Origin: Strix aluco
Lineage: Eukaryota > Chordata > Aves > Strigiformes > Strigidae
DNA length: 64,000 nucleotides
Reading direction: 5' to 3'
NCBI RefSeq assembly: GCF_031877795.1
Contig: NC_133935.1
Span: 77,022,303-77,086,302 of the forward strand
Part shown: piece after piece, positions 1 through 15,100 of the stretch
Layout: each line of letters starts with the position of its first letter
Position numbering within the stretch: the stretch's first letter is position 1
Program-made: the position numbers and the translations under genes
Notes under the pieces: model-generated
The model's input: the letters and a program-made list of their open reading frames with translations, nothing else
Told to the model about the DNA's origin: nothing
Database searches by the model: none

Positions 1-3000
1 GCAACAACCGAGTAGACATTTCATTGCTGGGGATGGTAAAATGTAGAAACTTGAGAGGTGGTGCTACACAAAGATGATTTTCAGTGTGCTATTTTTATTT
101 ATTTGGATCTGCCCTTAAATCTTAAATTTTCACTTTTGCTAGACAGAATATTCCTTATTGAAATAGGTATATATTTCTTAGTCTGAAATATACTAAAAGA
201 TGAGCTGATTTCCACTCTTTTGGCTATTCCAGGTCCATGGCATTTGCAGGCTTATGTGCAAAGAGGGTTAAGCTGACCTTCGTTTAGAGGAAAATTATGT
301 GAGTCACAGGGCGAGAACAAGCTTCAAAGTAGGCACAGATCCATCCCTCTCCTTGCTGATAGGATCTCAGACCATATGAATGAACATCACAGATTCCTCT
401 ATTCCTCCCTGTTAGCCGTGGCAGTTGAGGCATGGAGCTTATGAGAGAGAAAACACAAGCTGCTTCTGTTTGGCTGCATGTTTGGAGATGGAAGTAGATA
501 ACCTGAAGGTTTAGCTACGCTGTCAGTTAACTCATATGAGGTTTATTTCAGTTCCATTCAGAGGTTGGCCACAACCTCCATACTCAGTCCATTATCACAG
601 TACTAAGGTTCCTGTAGTCAGTATATTGCTGTTTACTTTTGATTAGGTTAATTTTTAGCCAGATCAGTTCTGGTCATACAGACAAATAGACATTCATCTG
701 TTGATTGCTTGTCTATATTTTCCCCCCAGATTTAAAAACAATTATATAAAAAGAACAATGATAGGGTTAATGGTTTAAAGCTTGGGTGTAGTTGGATAGC
801 CCTAAATAGAGTAAGGTTCTTGGCCATTGTATGACTTTGCTTTGAATTTCATGTCATGTTTCAAAAACCTGGAGGATTTGCACATGGAACGCTCCAGTAC
901 AGTTTAACAAGGATGTGACCATATTCCTCCACTCATTTTATAATCTAATTACATTTTACATGTAGAAAATATTGTTTTCTTTAACTCTATAAACATCTCA
1001 ATTAAAACCAATGTCCCTAATGAATTGCTAAAGATTCACAGAACATCTCTAATAAAGTAAGCAAACAAACAGTCCAAAAGAGATTTCCAGACACAGTCTC
1101 TGCTCTGCCTGTTGAACCCAAGCTGCTTTGTCTGCATCCCAGCCACTTCATCTCCTCACTTTCTGCTATTGCTTCTCAAAGAAATATGAGGTACACAATA
1201 TATATTTGTTTTAACAGAAGTCTATCACTTACTCATGGTCTACTAGAAGTTGCTCTGGAGGAGGAATAAGTACTCAAGACCTAAGCCACAAAGCACTGAG
1301 AATTTTCACATTGATTCCATGATTTCACAGGGGCATATACTTAGAAATTACTTGAAAACTTTTTAAAATTTTTTTTCTGGCAGCCTAAGACAGTTCTCAC
1401 ACAGTCCAAATGCTGTAATTCTTCTGTCTACTCTTTCACCTCATTCTCCTCTATCAGTCTTTTTTCTCATTCTCCTTTTCCTTTCTTTCCCCACCTTTAT
1501 CTCTTTGCTTGTTCCATTCTGTTTTTTCCCACTTGATGCTAAGCAGACCATGTGTGGCAGCAGAGGCATTATTCAGTAGTGGCTCTGTGGAATTAGGAAG
1601 CATTTCAAAGTGTTAAAAAGCTGAGAACAGTCTTAAAAGTCTATAGGAGTGGAAGACAGATGTAGAAAAGTTTAGGAAATGTTAAGAATGCCCCTTAGGA
1701 CCATAAATCCTGTTCTTAATAAGCATTAGAAAACAGGGCAGTCAACAATGAATGGCTTTGTGTTGAGGATTAAGACTGTAGATTTACATTTTTTGGTCTG
1801 TTTTTCTAAGTAGTAGACGTTGTGTGATGATTCAGTTTGTTTGTATGATCTGCCTTTCCCCCCTTCCTCACAAACATTTTTTGATCTGCTGGTTTTAACC
1901 AAATTCAACAGGAACGTGGGTGTCTCAGGTGTTCCCACAAGTTTCATGAAAACATTTAGCTGGGCACAGGAAACACCAGAATTCAAACATTTTCAAAAGT
2001 GGGTAGATGCCCACTTTTTGCTGGGGATATATGGGTGCCACCATTCCCAGCTTCCTTAGCTGTAGTGAATGAATATGCAGTTGTCTTACAATGCTTAATG
2101 TCTCATCAGTGTGCAGGCTCAGGATTAAGAGAACTGCAATGAAGTGCAGCACTTCTCTTACAGAAACATGGGCACTGTGAGTGATTCTGTTAGTATTTCC
2201 TCCCCAATAAAATCATAAAAACAGCACCAAGTTTGACATAACGGTCCCAAACAGTATAACCAGTTTTAGGATTTGGGAACTTTTCCATAACTTTTCTAGT
2301 GAGCAGGAAGGTTGAATCTGCATGTGTTGTTTATATTTAGAGCCACAGCTCTCATGTCTTTTCTCATGCCTTCAGGATTTACACACCACCTGCAGGAACT
2401 ATTAGATTAAATCCTTGGACTTTGGTATGCAAACAAACAAATAGTTCTGCTGTTAGCATCCTTCAAATTAATTTCAATGCACTCATTTGTTTTCTCTGAG
2501 GTCTGTGTCCTCAGAGAATACTGCTGAATGTCACCATCCTGCTGCACAGCCCTAAAAATGCATGTCTAACATCTGAACTCTGTGTTTTATTCTGCTCCTT
2601 CCTCTTTAATCTGTAAAATGCTCATTATACTGTCATATTTAGCCGAGAAAGTAATAATTCCTCTTCCATGTGTGGCACTCCTTGAGAGCAGTACTGAACT
2701 ACTTAATAGGAGTACTAGGTCATCCAGGCTATGAGCCTGACATCATCTATCACTTTGTTTTTCACTTTTCTGCTCTTCACCTTTCCTGATGAGCTGCTGA
2801 TAACATAAATTTGTCACAGGTTTATGGGACTCTACTAATTTTTTTCCATGGGGGGGGGGAAAAAAGTAGATATTCTCAGGTACCAAAAAGACTCTTGTCT
2901 CAGAAGTTTCATCTTGACTAGGATTATCCTATTGGGCAAATTCAGAAAAATAAATTCACCACAGAAGTTGCACACTGGTTTCAACAGATTTCAACAATTT

Positions 3001-6000
3001 TAGTGATATTACTTAACATTACTTTTCAAAGATCTTTCCTCCATACCTCTCCTTTGTTAGACCTCAGAAGGCCATGGTTCCACCCAACTTCTCTGGAGGG
3101 GGAGGTGGCAAAAATTGTGAACACATCTTCCTCTCTGCTATAGGATATTGCTTTTTCTCAGCTTTTCTGTAGGACTTCCACAGCTTCCTACAGCTCCTGT
3201 TCAGCATGAAAACCCAGGTAAGGGGGGTGTGAAATGGCAAGAATCACTTTTGATGCTTGCCATTTGCATCCTCTTCTTATATAATGGTTACAATGGAGAA
3301 ACCTGGCCAAACCCATTAATCCCAAGGCCCTTTGACTGAAGAATGTCCTGAGTGTTAGTGTTTCTAGGGAGTGAATTCTATACCACACAACAAATGTGCA
3401 ACCCAACAGCAACACTGAGCTGGCTTCCCTGGCTCATGCAGGGTGTCCTGCTTTGGCTGTGATTAGCAGAATGGATTCCAACTCCCTGTCAATCATTCAT
3501 CTATTATGTTTCATCCTGTCCCATTCACCTCTTAATATGCTTTGCTGCAGTGAACTTTACCTCCTGCTTGTATGTCCCTCCTTTTAAGCCAGCTGTGAAT
3601 TTTCAAGCTGATTGAACTCCTGCTGGGAGATAACTGTGTATTGTTTTCTTGATCAGCAAGGTCTCTCACAGACCAGCTTGTCTTACCAGGAAAAAAAACC
3701 CAAAATATTCACAGCAGATTTAGCTCAAGCCACAGACTGGCTTGAACATAAAAGGCATTATGAAAAGAGAGATGTTTTCTCTGTCTCTTTTCCCCTGCAC
3801 TGTAAATGATGCCATTCAGCTTCACTGGGTGAAAGCATGACTTCAGAGCTTGTAGTAGCTATGAGCTTTACAAATGCAACCATGGAACTCTTCATGTACA
3901 AAGTCAAATGTATCTGTCCTCTCACAACCTGAGTGCATTTTATCAGCAGGCATCTTCTTGCACAGGCCTGAGGAAGCAAAGCGTTTCTCTGTATCTGAAG
4001 CTGTACTTTTCTGTGACTATTTTTAGAAACCTGCGGGTGGACTTTTTTTTTCTTTCCCAAGCGAAGTTTAAGAGTGCCTCACTGAGTTTTGACTGTTTGT
4101 TTTATTCTTTATGTCTCTTCAGTTATCATTAGCTCAGGCTGATTCATGTTGCTTTCTAAATGCATGTGTTTGGATGCCTATTGTGGAGGGCTTAGCAACT
4201 GCCTCACACTGAAAAGCCCATGCTGGCTGAGGCACGGCTGATGCTTAACCTTTACTCCTCTCTGTTAGGAAAAAGGTCATTGCTGTGAGCTCATGACTGA
4301 GCAATGTTTAGTAACATTTGATTATCCTGTTTTCTACCTCTGTCTTCCTCCTCCCACCATCTCCTTTCCTGGTCACTGTAATATTTCTTTAACCTTGTTA
4401 CCAGTTGCTCTTCAACCAAAGTTTTGCAGTGTTGACAGTCATACAGTGAGACAGCATAGGTATATCAACAGAACCCTTACTCTTGGCCACTAGTTCTTCA
4501 TTTTAATTGTGTATCCTGAAGTCATGGGGCAGACTTTCCATTGCCACTTCTCCAATATATTTCACTGAATTTTCACTGGTTAAACTGAATGGAGAGACTT
4601 CAAAATTTAGGTCTTAAATCCCAAGCCTTGCCTACACGTGATTTTGACAGTGAGTTGGCCTAGGCTCACTTTGCCCTAATAGACTTTGGCCATATCCTTT
4701 ATTCATATCCTTTATTCATTACATACAGTTAATTTCTTGATTTTCTTCTTAAACCAGCAGGCTAAAGTAGTTTCAGATAGACTATGTTTCATTTCATAAA
4801 ACCTTTGAATGACAGATGATTTCCAGAAATTTCAAAAAATGAAACAGGAAAAAAGGAAAAAATTAGCTTTTTATAACTAAGTCTGCTATCAGTGTATACT
4901 TGTCAGTCTACTCAAAAGCCGAGATAAATAGTAATGCAGAAAGAAAAGCTACTTGTCAGATTTTAAGCACAAGCAAAATCATGGACTGACAGACTGCAAA
5001 AAGTTTCAGACTGTTTTTAGAAAAAAGGTCTTTCAGAAAACAAATTTCTACCACAGTTATGGCAGCTAAAGAAAAAACGCTGTGTTATGGGCCAAATGGA
5101 AAAGTTAGGCATGATTAAATGGGTATTACTGGAAACAAGGCCCCATGTTTCACTTGATTTGTGTGGGAATTATAAGTAATAATAAGTGCTTCAAGGGAAG
5201 CTTCACATACTGTGTACTTAGAAACAGAATTTACAGTATGTATTCTTCAAGCAATTATATACAGACACTTTCTGCAGTAAAGCCTGGAGACTTTTGGCCA
5301 GCATACTCTTTAAGCCATCGAGGTTGTGGTCCTGGTGCTTTCAGCACTGACTGCTCTTCGGCTGCCCTCAGTGGCTGGTTGGCAGATGCCAGAGCTCCCA
5401 ACTGCTCTCATTTACACTGCAGGAAAAAACACTATATTTGCTTTATCGACCTTCAGCATCTACTTTAGATTATTTTACTGTTTTGCTAGATCAGTGTGAT
5501 TAGCTTTATCCTCTTTGCCCAGTGGTAGCTTAGCAGAGTATTAAAAATAACAGCAATAATAAGCCTAGCTTGAGTCGAGTTCAAATTGTGCTTATTGCAG
5601 GTAAGGCTCTATCAGGTTACAAGGAACAGTCTCAGTGCTTCAACCTCTTGCGAGAATCCCCATCGCAAAAAAATAAAATCTTTCTTTTCAAACTCTTTAC
5701 TTTCCTAATCTGTTAGTACATAAATTCAAGGCTCCACACCTGCAAACCCAAAGGTCAGCACTGAGCCTGGGAGATTTGTTTCTCTACATTAGTCCCATGA
5801 AGAACCTACCTCACTAGGAGTGAATTCTCTACATAAAAGATCTTTCACCTTATTGAAAGCACAAACAGAAAACTGTGCAGCAAGATAAAGGATGGTTATA
5901 AAATTATAGAAGATGTTAGCTGGGTAAGAACCAATATCAGCATCAAACTTAGTGATTTCTGTGCAAAACCATGATTTCATTTATGAAAGAGGGGTGTGTC

Positions 6001-7622
6001 TTCACAACTTACAGTAAACACAAGATAGTAAATATAAAATTAGACACTGGATGTTAAACAATTTTTGTGGTTATGAAGAAATACATACACTTTTCATGGA
6101 TAACAAGAAGTATAATTTCAGTTATTTTCTGCACAGATCACAGTGAATGACAGCAGTACAACCAGCAGTGACACATTAAGGACATTTTGTTGCCTTGTCT
6201 TCTGTTTCAAAATGGAATTACTGAAACTCTTTATAATGAAACTAGAAATCATAGACCTGCTGTTCCTGCTCTTTAATTACAGCCTGAAAGTTGGGCAGTC
6301 TTCTGAGCTAAATTTGTCTGAGGAAGGTGAATCCTTGCAATTAACAGAGCTAATTTCACTGAAATAATGCAAAATCTGCTGCTTTGCACATGGTAGAACA
6401 TGCAATGGTTCAACATGAGTGTTGCCCTCACACCTCTTAGTATAGTTCACTCAACCCTTAGTATAGTCAACACAAATGCCAAAAAGATAAAATGGTCTGG
6501 ATTAAAATCATGAGACTTACAAGCAGAAAACCTTGGGTTTTTCCCCTCATTTTAAGATTACTGATACTAAGCTTACTTTGTACAAATTAAAGACCAAATT
6601 TAAATGAAATCTGAGGATGTCTTCTAATTAGTGCTTGGTGGGAAAGTTTTTTTGTAATTTTTTTTTTCTTCTGAATGAGGCAGACAGGACGCAGACTGCA
6701 CATCCCAGCCCAGGTGTCCTGACGGTCGGATTACCCACTGAGCCTGAATGAATTTCTGCCTCTCTGCTCGCCTGTCTCCCTCTTTCTTCCTTTCCACTCT
6801 TCCTCAGTTTGTTCTATCCCTAATCACATGTTTCCGCAAACTATTCTTTCTAGATGCATTGAATGTCACAAGATTATTTGGTTTAAGGTCATGAGACTTC
6901 AAGTTCTGCTTTTTTTCCTATTTTTAATGGGCCTGTTAGAATTCCCCCTGTTAAGTTTAACTCTGCTGAGTAAAATAGAAGAGTTCAGTATTGGTCAGAC
7001 CTCAAATCTCAAGTGAAGTTGGTGATGAAATACAGCATTAAAAATCAATTGCTCCAGTGAGGCCCTAGAAGCAAAACTCAAGTGCTTGAAACCCCACACT
7101 CCTCCATCCCTGCAGGGTTTGAGACATGGCTCCTTTTTTCTTCTCCTGAACTGAACCACAGGTTTGAGTGGAATCACTGCTTGGATTGGGTGAGCAGGAT
7201 GGAGCTGAAGGCTAATGCTTTCACCCTTGTCTTAACCAACCTGATAGCTTCGTCGGTGGTTTTTCACATTTTGATTGAAGTTGCTGACTTGTGGTGATTA
7301 AGTCCCATGTGCTAAATTTAATTATATCCCAAAATGAGAAAACAGATGACCATCACAGTAAGGCCCTTGTGACACTTTTGTTGGTTTAGGTAATATTTGG
7401 TAAGGTTATTAACACATGTAACAGTCTTGTAAGGTCAGGTTAGCCAAGACAACTGAAAACAGCAGCAATTTTAGCAGTCGGGTCCTGTCTGTATCATACA
7501 GTGATTTCTGAAATTTCCCCCAAGCTTCCTGTGCCCCAGCTGGCCCTGGAGCTAGATGTCAGACTTGCTAGTCATATTAGTGCTGCTGCAGGACTGGACT
7601 CTGGTGCACAGCTCTGGCACAG
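1..7622. other. Gene-free stretch
   Basis: No exon, RNA gene or named transposon was recognised on either strand. Open frames are at most about 107 codons and unlike known proteins. Notable only are a pyrimidine-rich tract at about 1420-1525, the G-run at 2850-2859 and the small tandem duplication at 4691-4716. Confidence 0.65.
4691..4716 (+). repeat. 13-bp perfect tandem duplication
   Basis: CATATCCTTTATT occurs twice in direct succession with no mismatch. It is a small slippage-type duplication. Confidence 0.9.
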
Positions 7623-7713
7623 CTTGAAAATCATCTAACCACAAAAGTTAAGAAGTTTGTAAGAAGTCTGAGCAAATTTACCCTAAAGCCACTGCCCTAG
7701 GAAGAAAATAAAC
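7623..7713 (+). repeat. Left arm of a 91-bp inverted repeat
   Basis: This arm is the reverse complement of 9087-9177 with only one mismatch in 91 bp (TCATC against TTATC near the outer end). Similarity stops sharply at both ends. It matches no transposon terminus that I know. Confidence 0.95.
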
Positions 7714-9086
7714 ATTTGTGGCCATGTTTGAAAAATGCATGACAGTCCCATCATCTGGTTGCCAAGCCTGAATGGCAGTTTTCGGTGCCTGGCCCCTTCG
7801 TTGCCTGTGCTAGCAGCTGATGAGGGCTGTCTCAGAGCAAATATTTGAGGCTTGGCAAGAGTATGCTGCTCTCCTTTCGCTTCCTGATGGCATGTTTGCT
7901 CTGAATGAGCCCTTGGAGCGTCAGGGTAGCGCGCAAACATCTTGGGATAACATCTCACCCAGGATCTATGCAGGATCCAGCAACTACTTCCCTGGATGCT
8001 TAAGAAAGTGGGAGGTTTTTTTTCTGCTAGACAAGTTTATCTAGCTGATATATATCTGGTTACTAATTCTATTATGAAGATAAACAGAACTGTTCACACT
8101 GCAGGCTAGTCTTTTCGCTATTAGAAGTGAGGAACTCAAATATACAAGATAAGAGAACAAAGTGGAGGAAAGGCAAGGTAATAAATTATAGCAAGGACAC
8201 AGTACTGGGTTTTATTAACAACAATCTCAATTTAAAGAAAAAACAACCAAACCATGTGTGGTCCTGAAGTCTAAAGAGGCACTTATCAAAGGCTATGCAA
8301 GGAATCTCGAGTTTATGTCAGAGCACTTCAGTAACAGTCATCAGTGAAATCTAATCAATAGCTGCCTTCTGAGTAACGCAGGTTAATGACCTGGGCCACC
8401 AACCGTGCAGGGTCTCACGTAGCACTATATGGGTTGGCAAGGGCTGTTGTTTGTTTGGTGTTTTTTCTAATAACCCCTATAACTTATACATTATCAATAT
8501 AATTATCTACCCTAGTGCATCAAAAGAGGTGTCATGATTTACGCTGACAAATTAAATGTAATGAGATTTGCCAATGGGAATCCTGAACCATCTTTTTAGT
8601 ACAGTAGAATGCATAACTGCATTTCAGTAATAACACTGATCAAAGCCTGCTGCAGGATAGTTTATTCACACAAACTTCAGCAACATTGGTGCTAAAATTC
8701 AATAGGCAGAATCAGATTTGTAAAGAAAATTTGAAAGATAAGTAATTTCAAACCTGGGCGGAGTCATTGTCTTGCAAACATCCCATTTTCATATAGGCCT
8801 ATTTACAGTCCTTACCCGCGGGTGGCATGGAGCACCTCAGACCCACTAAGAGAAACAGCTGCACAAATGGATTTAGAGGAAAAAGGAGAGGTATTGTTCG
8901 TTTACTAATAAGAAAAAATCCTGACTAAAACTGCAATTCAAACTTTTGAATTCCACTACATTTTAAAATAAAGGCCTATTTATCCTGTTTGGGGAGCCCG
9001 GGATAAGGATTTCTGGAGGAGATCTCAGCGGGCTGGGGGTCAGTGCTGCCCAGCGCTCCAGAGGCCACAAAAGCAGCTCAGTTACT
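7714..9086. other. Spacer between the arms of the 91-bp inverted repeat
   Basis: There is no long open frame and no transposase-like sequence. The GC content rises near 8990-9065, next to the right arm. Nothing in it explains the arms as transposon ends. Confidence 0.6.
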
Positions 9087-9177
9087 GTTTATTTTCTTCC
9101 TAGGGCAGTGGCTTTAGGGTAAATTTGCTCAGACTTCTTACAAACTTCTTAACTTTTGTGGTTAGATAATTTTCAAG
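9087..9177 (-). repeat. Right arm of a 91-bp inverted repeat
   Basis: This arm pairs with 7623-7713 across a 1373-bp spacer. It is followed at 9183-9197 by a poly(A) run that the other arm lacks. Confidence 0.95.
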
Positions 9178-12100
9178 GAAATTAAAAAAAAAAAAAAGGT
9201 GGCTTGAAGTGTCCCACGGCTGAGCAAGCACAATAAATCTAGCAGAGTAAGGATGACCATCCTGAGACATGCAGCTGCTCTGCAACCTCTGCTTCAGAAA
9301 GGAGCTGCTGAGCACAAAGCTCCCTGCAATGGAGGTGGAAATCTCTCTTCTGCCAGAGCATCCATCCTCCAGAGCACCCCAGAAGAAGCCACGAAAGGCC
9401 TCCTCATACGTGGCACATTTGGCAAATGTTGAGATCAGCTTTCAGTAAGAACGTCACTACTCTGAGCTAAGCAATTTCTGCGTGCAGGTCAGAAACCTCT
9501 TTTCTCTACCCACGCGTCTGTTTGTAGACAGTGTTTTTGTTAACATCAGCACAACAAGCATAAACACAGGTTTCACGGAAATTTGATGATCCTGATAAAA
9601 TTGTTCAGCACAGAAGATAAGCAGCAGCATGTTCAGGTTAGCTTCATCTACCATTTCCTTTTCTTTTGGCTGTAAAAAATGTGACTGGAAAAGAAAGAAA
9701 ACTCCACAGAATACTCATCTTGCAGTCATAACAACACATTTTGATCAAAAGTGGAAAATTTTGATTAGAAAATGCCACGTGGTACTCTGAGAGTTAGAGG
9801 CAGCCCATGATCATGCTTTGGACAAAGGATGAAATCCTCCCTACCACTATTCCAGCTCCTGGCATCCCACCCTTCTTCACCAGGAGAGGTTTGACCCTGC
9901 TGGTACCAGAAACAAGAGTAGGCCAAACTGCCATTCCCACAAAGCACCACACCAGCATTTCTGAATTATAAGAGTACAGCCTATTATGTGATTTTAAGAT
10001 CTATGGAGAGCAGACACTTTTTGAATAGAAGGAACTTGGTTTATTTAAAGAACAGATTTTATATTGATTTCGATATGTAGATTTTTGATGGGCAATAGTC
10101 TTAGTTACCCGTGGATACTGAACAACCGGTGAAGTTTTGCAGGAGTGAAGATGCTGATGCTGTGCAATTTAGATGATGTTCCAATGAAGGTAATTATAAA
10201 GTGAATATCAACACTCCTCTGTTATCTTATCTTTGAGGATTCTTTGCAGCTGTTTTAATGGGTGTGTGCTGGTGAACAGCACAGTACCTTGACTCTTAGT
10301 GAAAGGAGTTTGGTTTTCAGCAGAGAAGTTATTCAGTAAAGCATGTTTTGAATGTAAAACACTTACATAATCAGATTTCACTTTATTATTGTGGAATATT
10401 AGTTTTTTCTTGAACTGTGATAAAGTTAACAATCTAGAAATATGGATTTCATTTAACCTGGTAGCTAACCGTAGAGAAAATATCAGGTACTACATCCTGT
10501 TTGTACCTACAGCTTGCAAAGTCTCAGTTGTGAAACTGTATTTCAGAGTAGACTTTGATTGAGAGATGGTGGGTTTTTTAGTGGAGAGAAAGAAGTTTCT
10601 GTTTGGGTTTTTTTTGATAAAAGACTCTCAAATTGGAATTCTACAGTGAAAAGATTAATCAAGTCAAAACATTTTCTTCTGCTGTGCAAAGGATTTACTG
10701 ATTGATTCAGCCTTCCTCTTGCTCCCATGACATATGAAGTAAATTGGAGGACATAATAACTCTATTAACAAATAAAAGATATAGGGATGGTCCCTTTAAG
10801 TAAAGGATGGTTTACTACCTTAATAAGAGCCATGGTGTGATGCTTCTGCCCTTGAGCACTCTTTTCCTTCTTTGATGTCTCCTATCTATTTATAAAGTGC
10901 TCTGAGATTGCAAGGATGAAGCACCCTATATAAAGTACAAGGTCTTTGTCTGTCTGTATTAAAATAAGCCAAGGCAATTTATGTTTTAAAAAGAGAGGGG
11001 AAGAATTCAGAAAAGAAATCATCTTGCCATGTTTTGTTGTAAGATCTGAGAAACACTTCTGATAAAGTTGACATATTTTTCCATTATGACCTAAATCACA
11101 CACATAGCTTCTGAAAGCTTCATCTGGTTTTCTACTCAGAGTAAATGAACCTGAAAATTTAGAAACTGAAACTTAACAATAAAAAATCCCAGAAAGTTGA
11201 AATGGATGCAGAGTTCTGGGTTCTAGGCTGTAATTACAGTCTAATTCAAGCAAACTGCAATTATACATAAATAACAAGTTGAAGTACCACTGTTCTGTGG
11301 ACACAAAGTACTGAAACCAATCTCTATCTTAAAGGAAACCTGCTATGCCAAGGTGGAATATAATATACTGAAACAACCTTAAAAAATGTTTGCTCTGTAC
11401 AGCAGGCTTTATTTTATTAAGCATGTTGAAAGTGATACACCTACAAATGTCTAAATAATGGTTCTTTTAGTTGGTATTACGGATTTTTAAATTTAAGGAG
11501 CAAATCAAAAGCACGGAAGATAACTCCAGCATTCGTCCTATACTACACAACTTTTGAATGCTGTTTTTGAGGCTTTTGTTCTGTATTTCTAGACTAGACC
11601 TACTAAACTTATGGTGCCCAGGTCCTCTTTGACTGAGGAAGGCTACGGAGTCTATGAATCCTACGAGAGCTGGCAGAAGTCCTGCTTTGGCTGAACTTCT
11701 GATTAGGCTTTTAACCTCCGCTATCTGCCACTGAGTTTGGGAGGCCAGATGCTCTCCACTGGGTGCAGCAAGTTCTCAGACGGGGTCTCACACTGAAGAC
11801 CATCCCATGCTGGTCTGGGCAACGTGGATCATCTGCTTGCCTGAGCGTGCAAGCACCTCATCCTTTCCAGTTCATTGTACTCACTGACAATGGACAGGAC
11901 AATTTGGGCAGTCCAGATGCAAAGAGCTTCAGATACCTGAGCTAAACAGTCCCAATTCAACAAAGGTGCCAAGTGCATCCCTAATTGCTATGCTGAATTA
12001 CAAGCAAGTTCTGCTGTCGCATTCATTTGTATACCCAGGTCAATGAGACTGTCATGCTGCCTGTCATGTTGGGTTAGAAAGAGAAGATTAAAAACGAGAC

Positions 12101-15100
12101 CCTTTTTTCTTGTCTCATGTAGCTAAGAGCTTTTCCCATTCCTTTATACTTAGTGGTCTGTGAGCTGTTTGAGACTGGCTGCTTCTAACAAATCTGGCTA
12201 GCTGATTGCCTGGTGAAAATCCACAAGAGGGGAAAAAAAGCACCCTAATAAATACTAAAGATTTTGGAAAAAAAAAAAAAAAATAGTTGTGTTGTCATTC
12301 TTTGTATTTAAAGTTTTGAGGCTTGATTAGCCATTAGCCTTCAGCCATACAGCTGAACTATACATTACATCAAATGTCAGAAAACAGCTAATCATTGTAC
12401 GTGGGGCTTATTTATTCTTGCTTAACTCTGGGCTCTGTGTGATCACTGCTATTATTTTGTACATGGCAGATATTTGATATGGTGTGTGTCCTGTCATTGT
12501 GACTCCGTAAAGCTTCTAAGGATTAACAAAGAAAGGCTGTAGAAATATGCTGCCTGAAATGTCAAACACAAAAGAGAAGAAAAAAGTAAAATTTAGGAAA
12601 AATGGACACATTTGTACCTAAAGCTCTCAGAGAATCAGATAATGTAGGTTCAATTTCTGATTCCATTACGAGCTTTTTTATGTGACCTTGGGCAAATCAT
12701 TTAACTTTTCTTTCTCCATTTTCTCTTCCTTAAACTGAACCCATGCTTTGCTGAAAGGAAGAGGAAAGGAACAGGTTTTGGCCTTATTTCAGCACAGAGA
12801 TTATCTCATGTGGACAATGGAAATATGAATGAATTTCTTTTAAGAAAATAATTTATATGTCCCTCCTGAACTAGTCATACAATACACAGTGCTTAAATTT
12901 TCCTTCTTTTTGTTACAGATCTCATATCTGAATAAAATAGGATGTACTGATAACTGCCTACACCCCCCCAACCCCTCCCCAAATAACAGCAGACGTTTGA
13001 CCTCTTGAAGCATAAAAATAAGCATTCTACTATTTTTTTTTCTCTCCATTAAACTGCTAGAGTTTTTCTAGAAGAATTACCTTTGGCAAAAGATTAATTT
13101 GTTGTAAATCTTCAGAAATTATGGCAGAAGCCTGCATTGTAGCTTTCCATTTATTGGATCTGAACAAAGTCTTACACATTTCAACAGCAGCTATAAAACA
13201 AATTGAGAAGATTAAGGTATATCTCTTGTAACCAGGCAGACTTCTGCTAGCCCTCCCTTGGGCTGACAGCACTTTTAAACATTTATATGGCCTAGGATTT
13301 ATATCCTAACTGCGTGCAAGTAAAAAATTACCCTAGTTGGTATCAAAAAGCCTTAGTGGATGTGTTATTTTGGAAATCAGTTATTTAGTTTCAAGCTGAA
13401 CTGAAATCACATGTTCTGCCATGAAGAACTGCTTCTGTTCCACTGTTTATGTACTGTAAATAAATGTTTAAAACACTCCTTCCTGTGAGCAAAGCTCGAA
13501 AGGGAAAGCTTGGCCACTCTTTACAGAAAGCAGGCAGATCTGGTCCCACATGCTGGCTCCTGAGAGCTCCCAAAGGGATGAGCTCTGGCCTGGCCCCCGT
13601 CCCACTGCAGTAGGGAGAAGGTTTTGTGTCTTCATTCTTGAACGCTGTGCAGATGTCATGGGTCCTCCTCTGCAGACCCATGGGATACAGGGTTAGCTGG
13701 GCGACTGTTGTGACAAACGGGCATTTCCACTTATGAAATAACGACACAGATTCTTCAGCAGATTATTCTGGATTGCTCTGTATGGTGAGAGCTGTAACCT
13801 TCCTGCAAATGTATTTCAGAAATACCAAGAACCTGATCTGCAAAACAAAAAATTGCCTCTAAGCAGAAATGAATTTATGATAAAACAAAACAAGGGCATT
13901 TTGAGCTCTCGTAACATGGGTATAGGGAAACATCTGTGGAAAAAAATAGCATAGGATTATATCATTAAGATTGCATTCTAATATTGCATTCACATAAAGA
14001 AGGTTCTTTGGGTCTTTACCTTGTTTCTATCTCTTCCTAAGTTTTCTGTATTCAACTTGGCATCTTCAGTTGTGTCCTTAGTACTCCTCATGAGTCATAT
14101 GTAAAGTATCTGGACAGCATATGCTCTCTGAATGAACAGATTTTTAAAACATGATTATTCATAGTTGTATGAGCAAAACCCCCTTCTCAAACATCAGTAT
14201 GTACAAAAATCAGAGTCATCTGGGTACTCACAGGAAAGGAACTGCAGTGGTATGAAATGGAGAAATTACACTTTAACTCACCTTTCAAAAGCTCATTCAT
14301 TCTATCTGCAACTTCTTATTTGTGAACCTCAGGACTGCCTAAACAACTACTAATTCAGAGAAAGCACAGCTCCTCTGTTTTCACAACACTGATAAAAGAC
14401 AAACAAATACGTTTATGTGTTCATTGCAATAAAAATTCACTCCGTGGTTTTTTTTTTTTTAAATAATGATTTGACATCCCCTTTCTTTCCAAGAGTTCTG
14501 GCCTTTCAATGTAGTTTTTAGCATTATGCACTGATATAACACAGGGCTAAGGCTGAATTGAAGGCCTTTATCCTAGGAAAATGCAGCAGGTATAGGTTCT
14601 TTTCCTTCCTGATATAGTTTTTTCTTCCTTTCATATTTAAGGGTCAAGCCCTGAGAAATACTTAAGGTGATATGCATTATGAATTGCATACGGCATGCTG
14701 ACTTATTTTTAAATATACTCTATTTTTTTTTTAGTAGACAAATCCCTTGATTTTCTTTCATGTAGAGTTTGCATCCAGGCCAAGGATACGGCAGCACTCA
14801 GTGATTCAGGCTTATGAGTTATTCTGCCAGGTTCTGTCTTGTTAAATTCACATATACCACATCATATTCTTGACCTCATTTACCTCTGAAGAAACCAGTG
14901 CCTGAAGCAAAGATTTAGTTTTAAAGCAGTTGTTTTTGCTTTGTATGTTTAAAGCTATTGAATAAATAGGTCCCTCTGTTAAAGGGCTGTGTCCCCCCAG
15001 CTATTGTTTGGTACACAGACAGTACCAGAAAGCATTATACCATACTGGAACAGCAAGGAGGCAACCTTTGACAAAAGCATGAAAAGAAAATGGATAGGTT

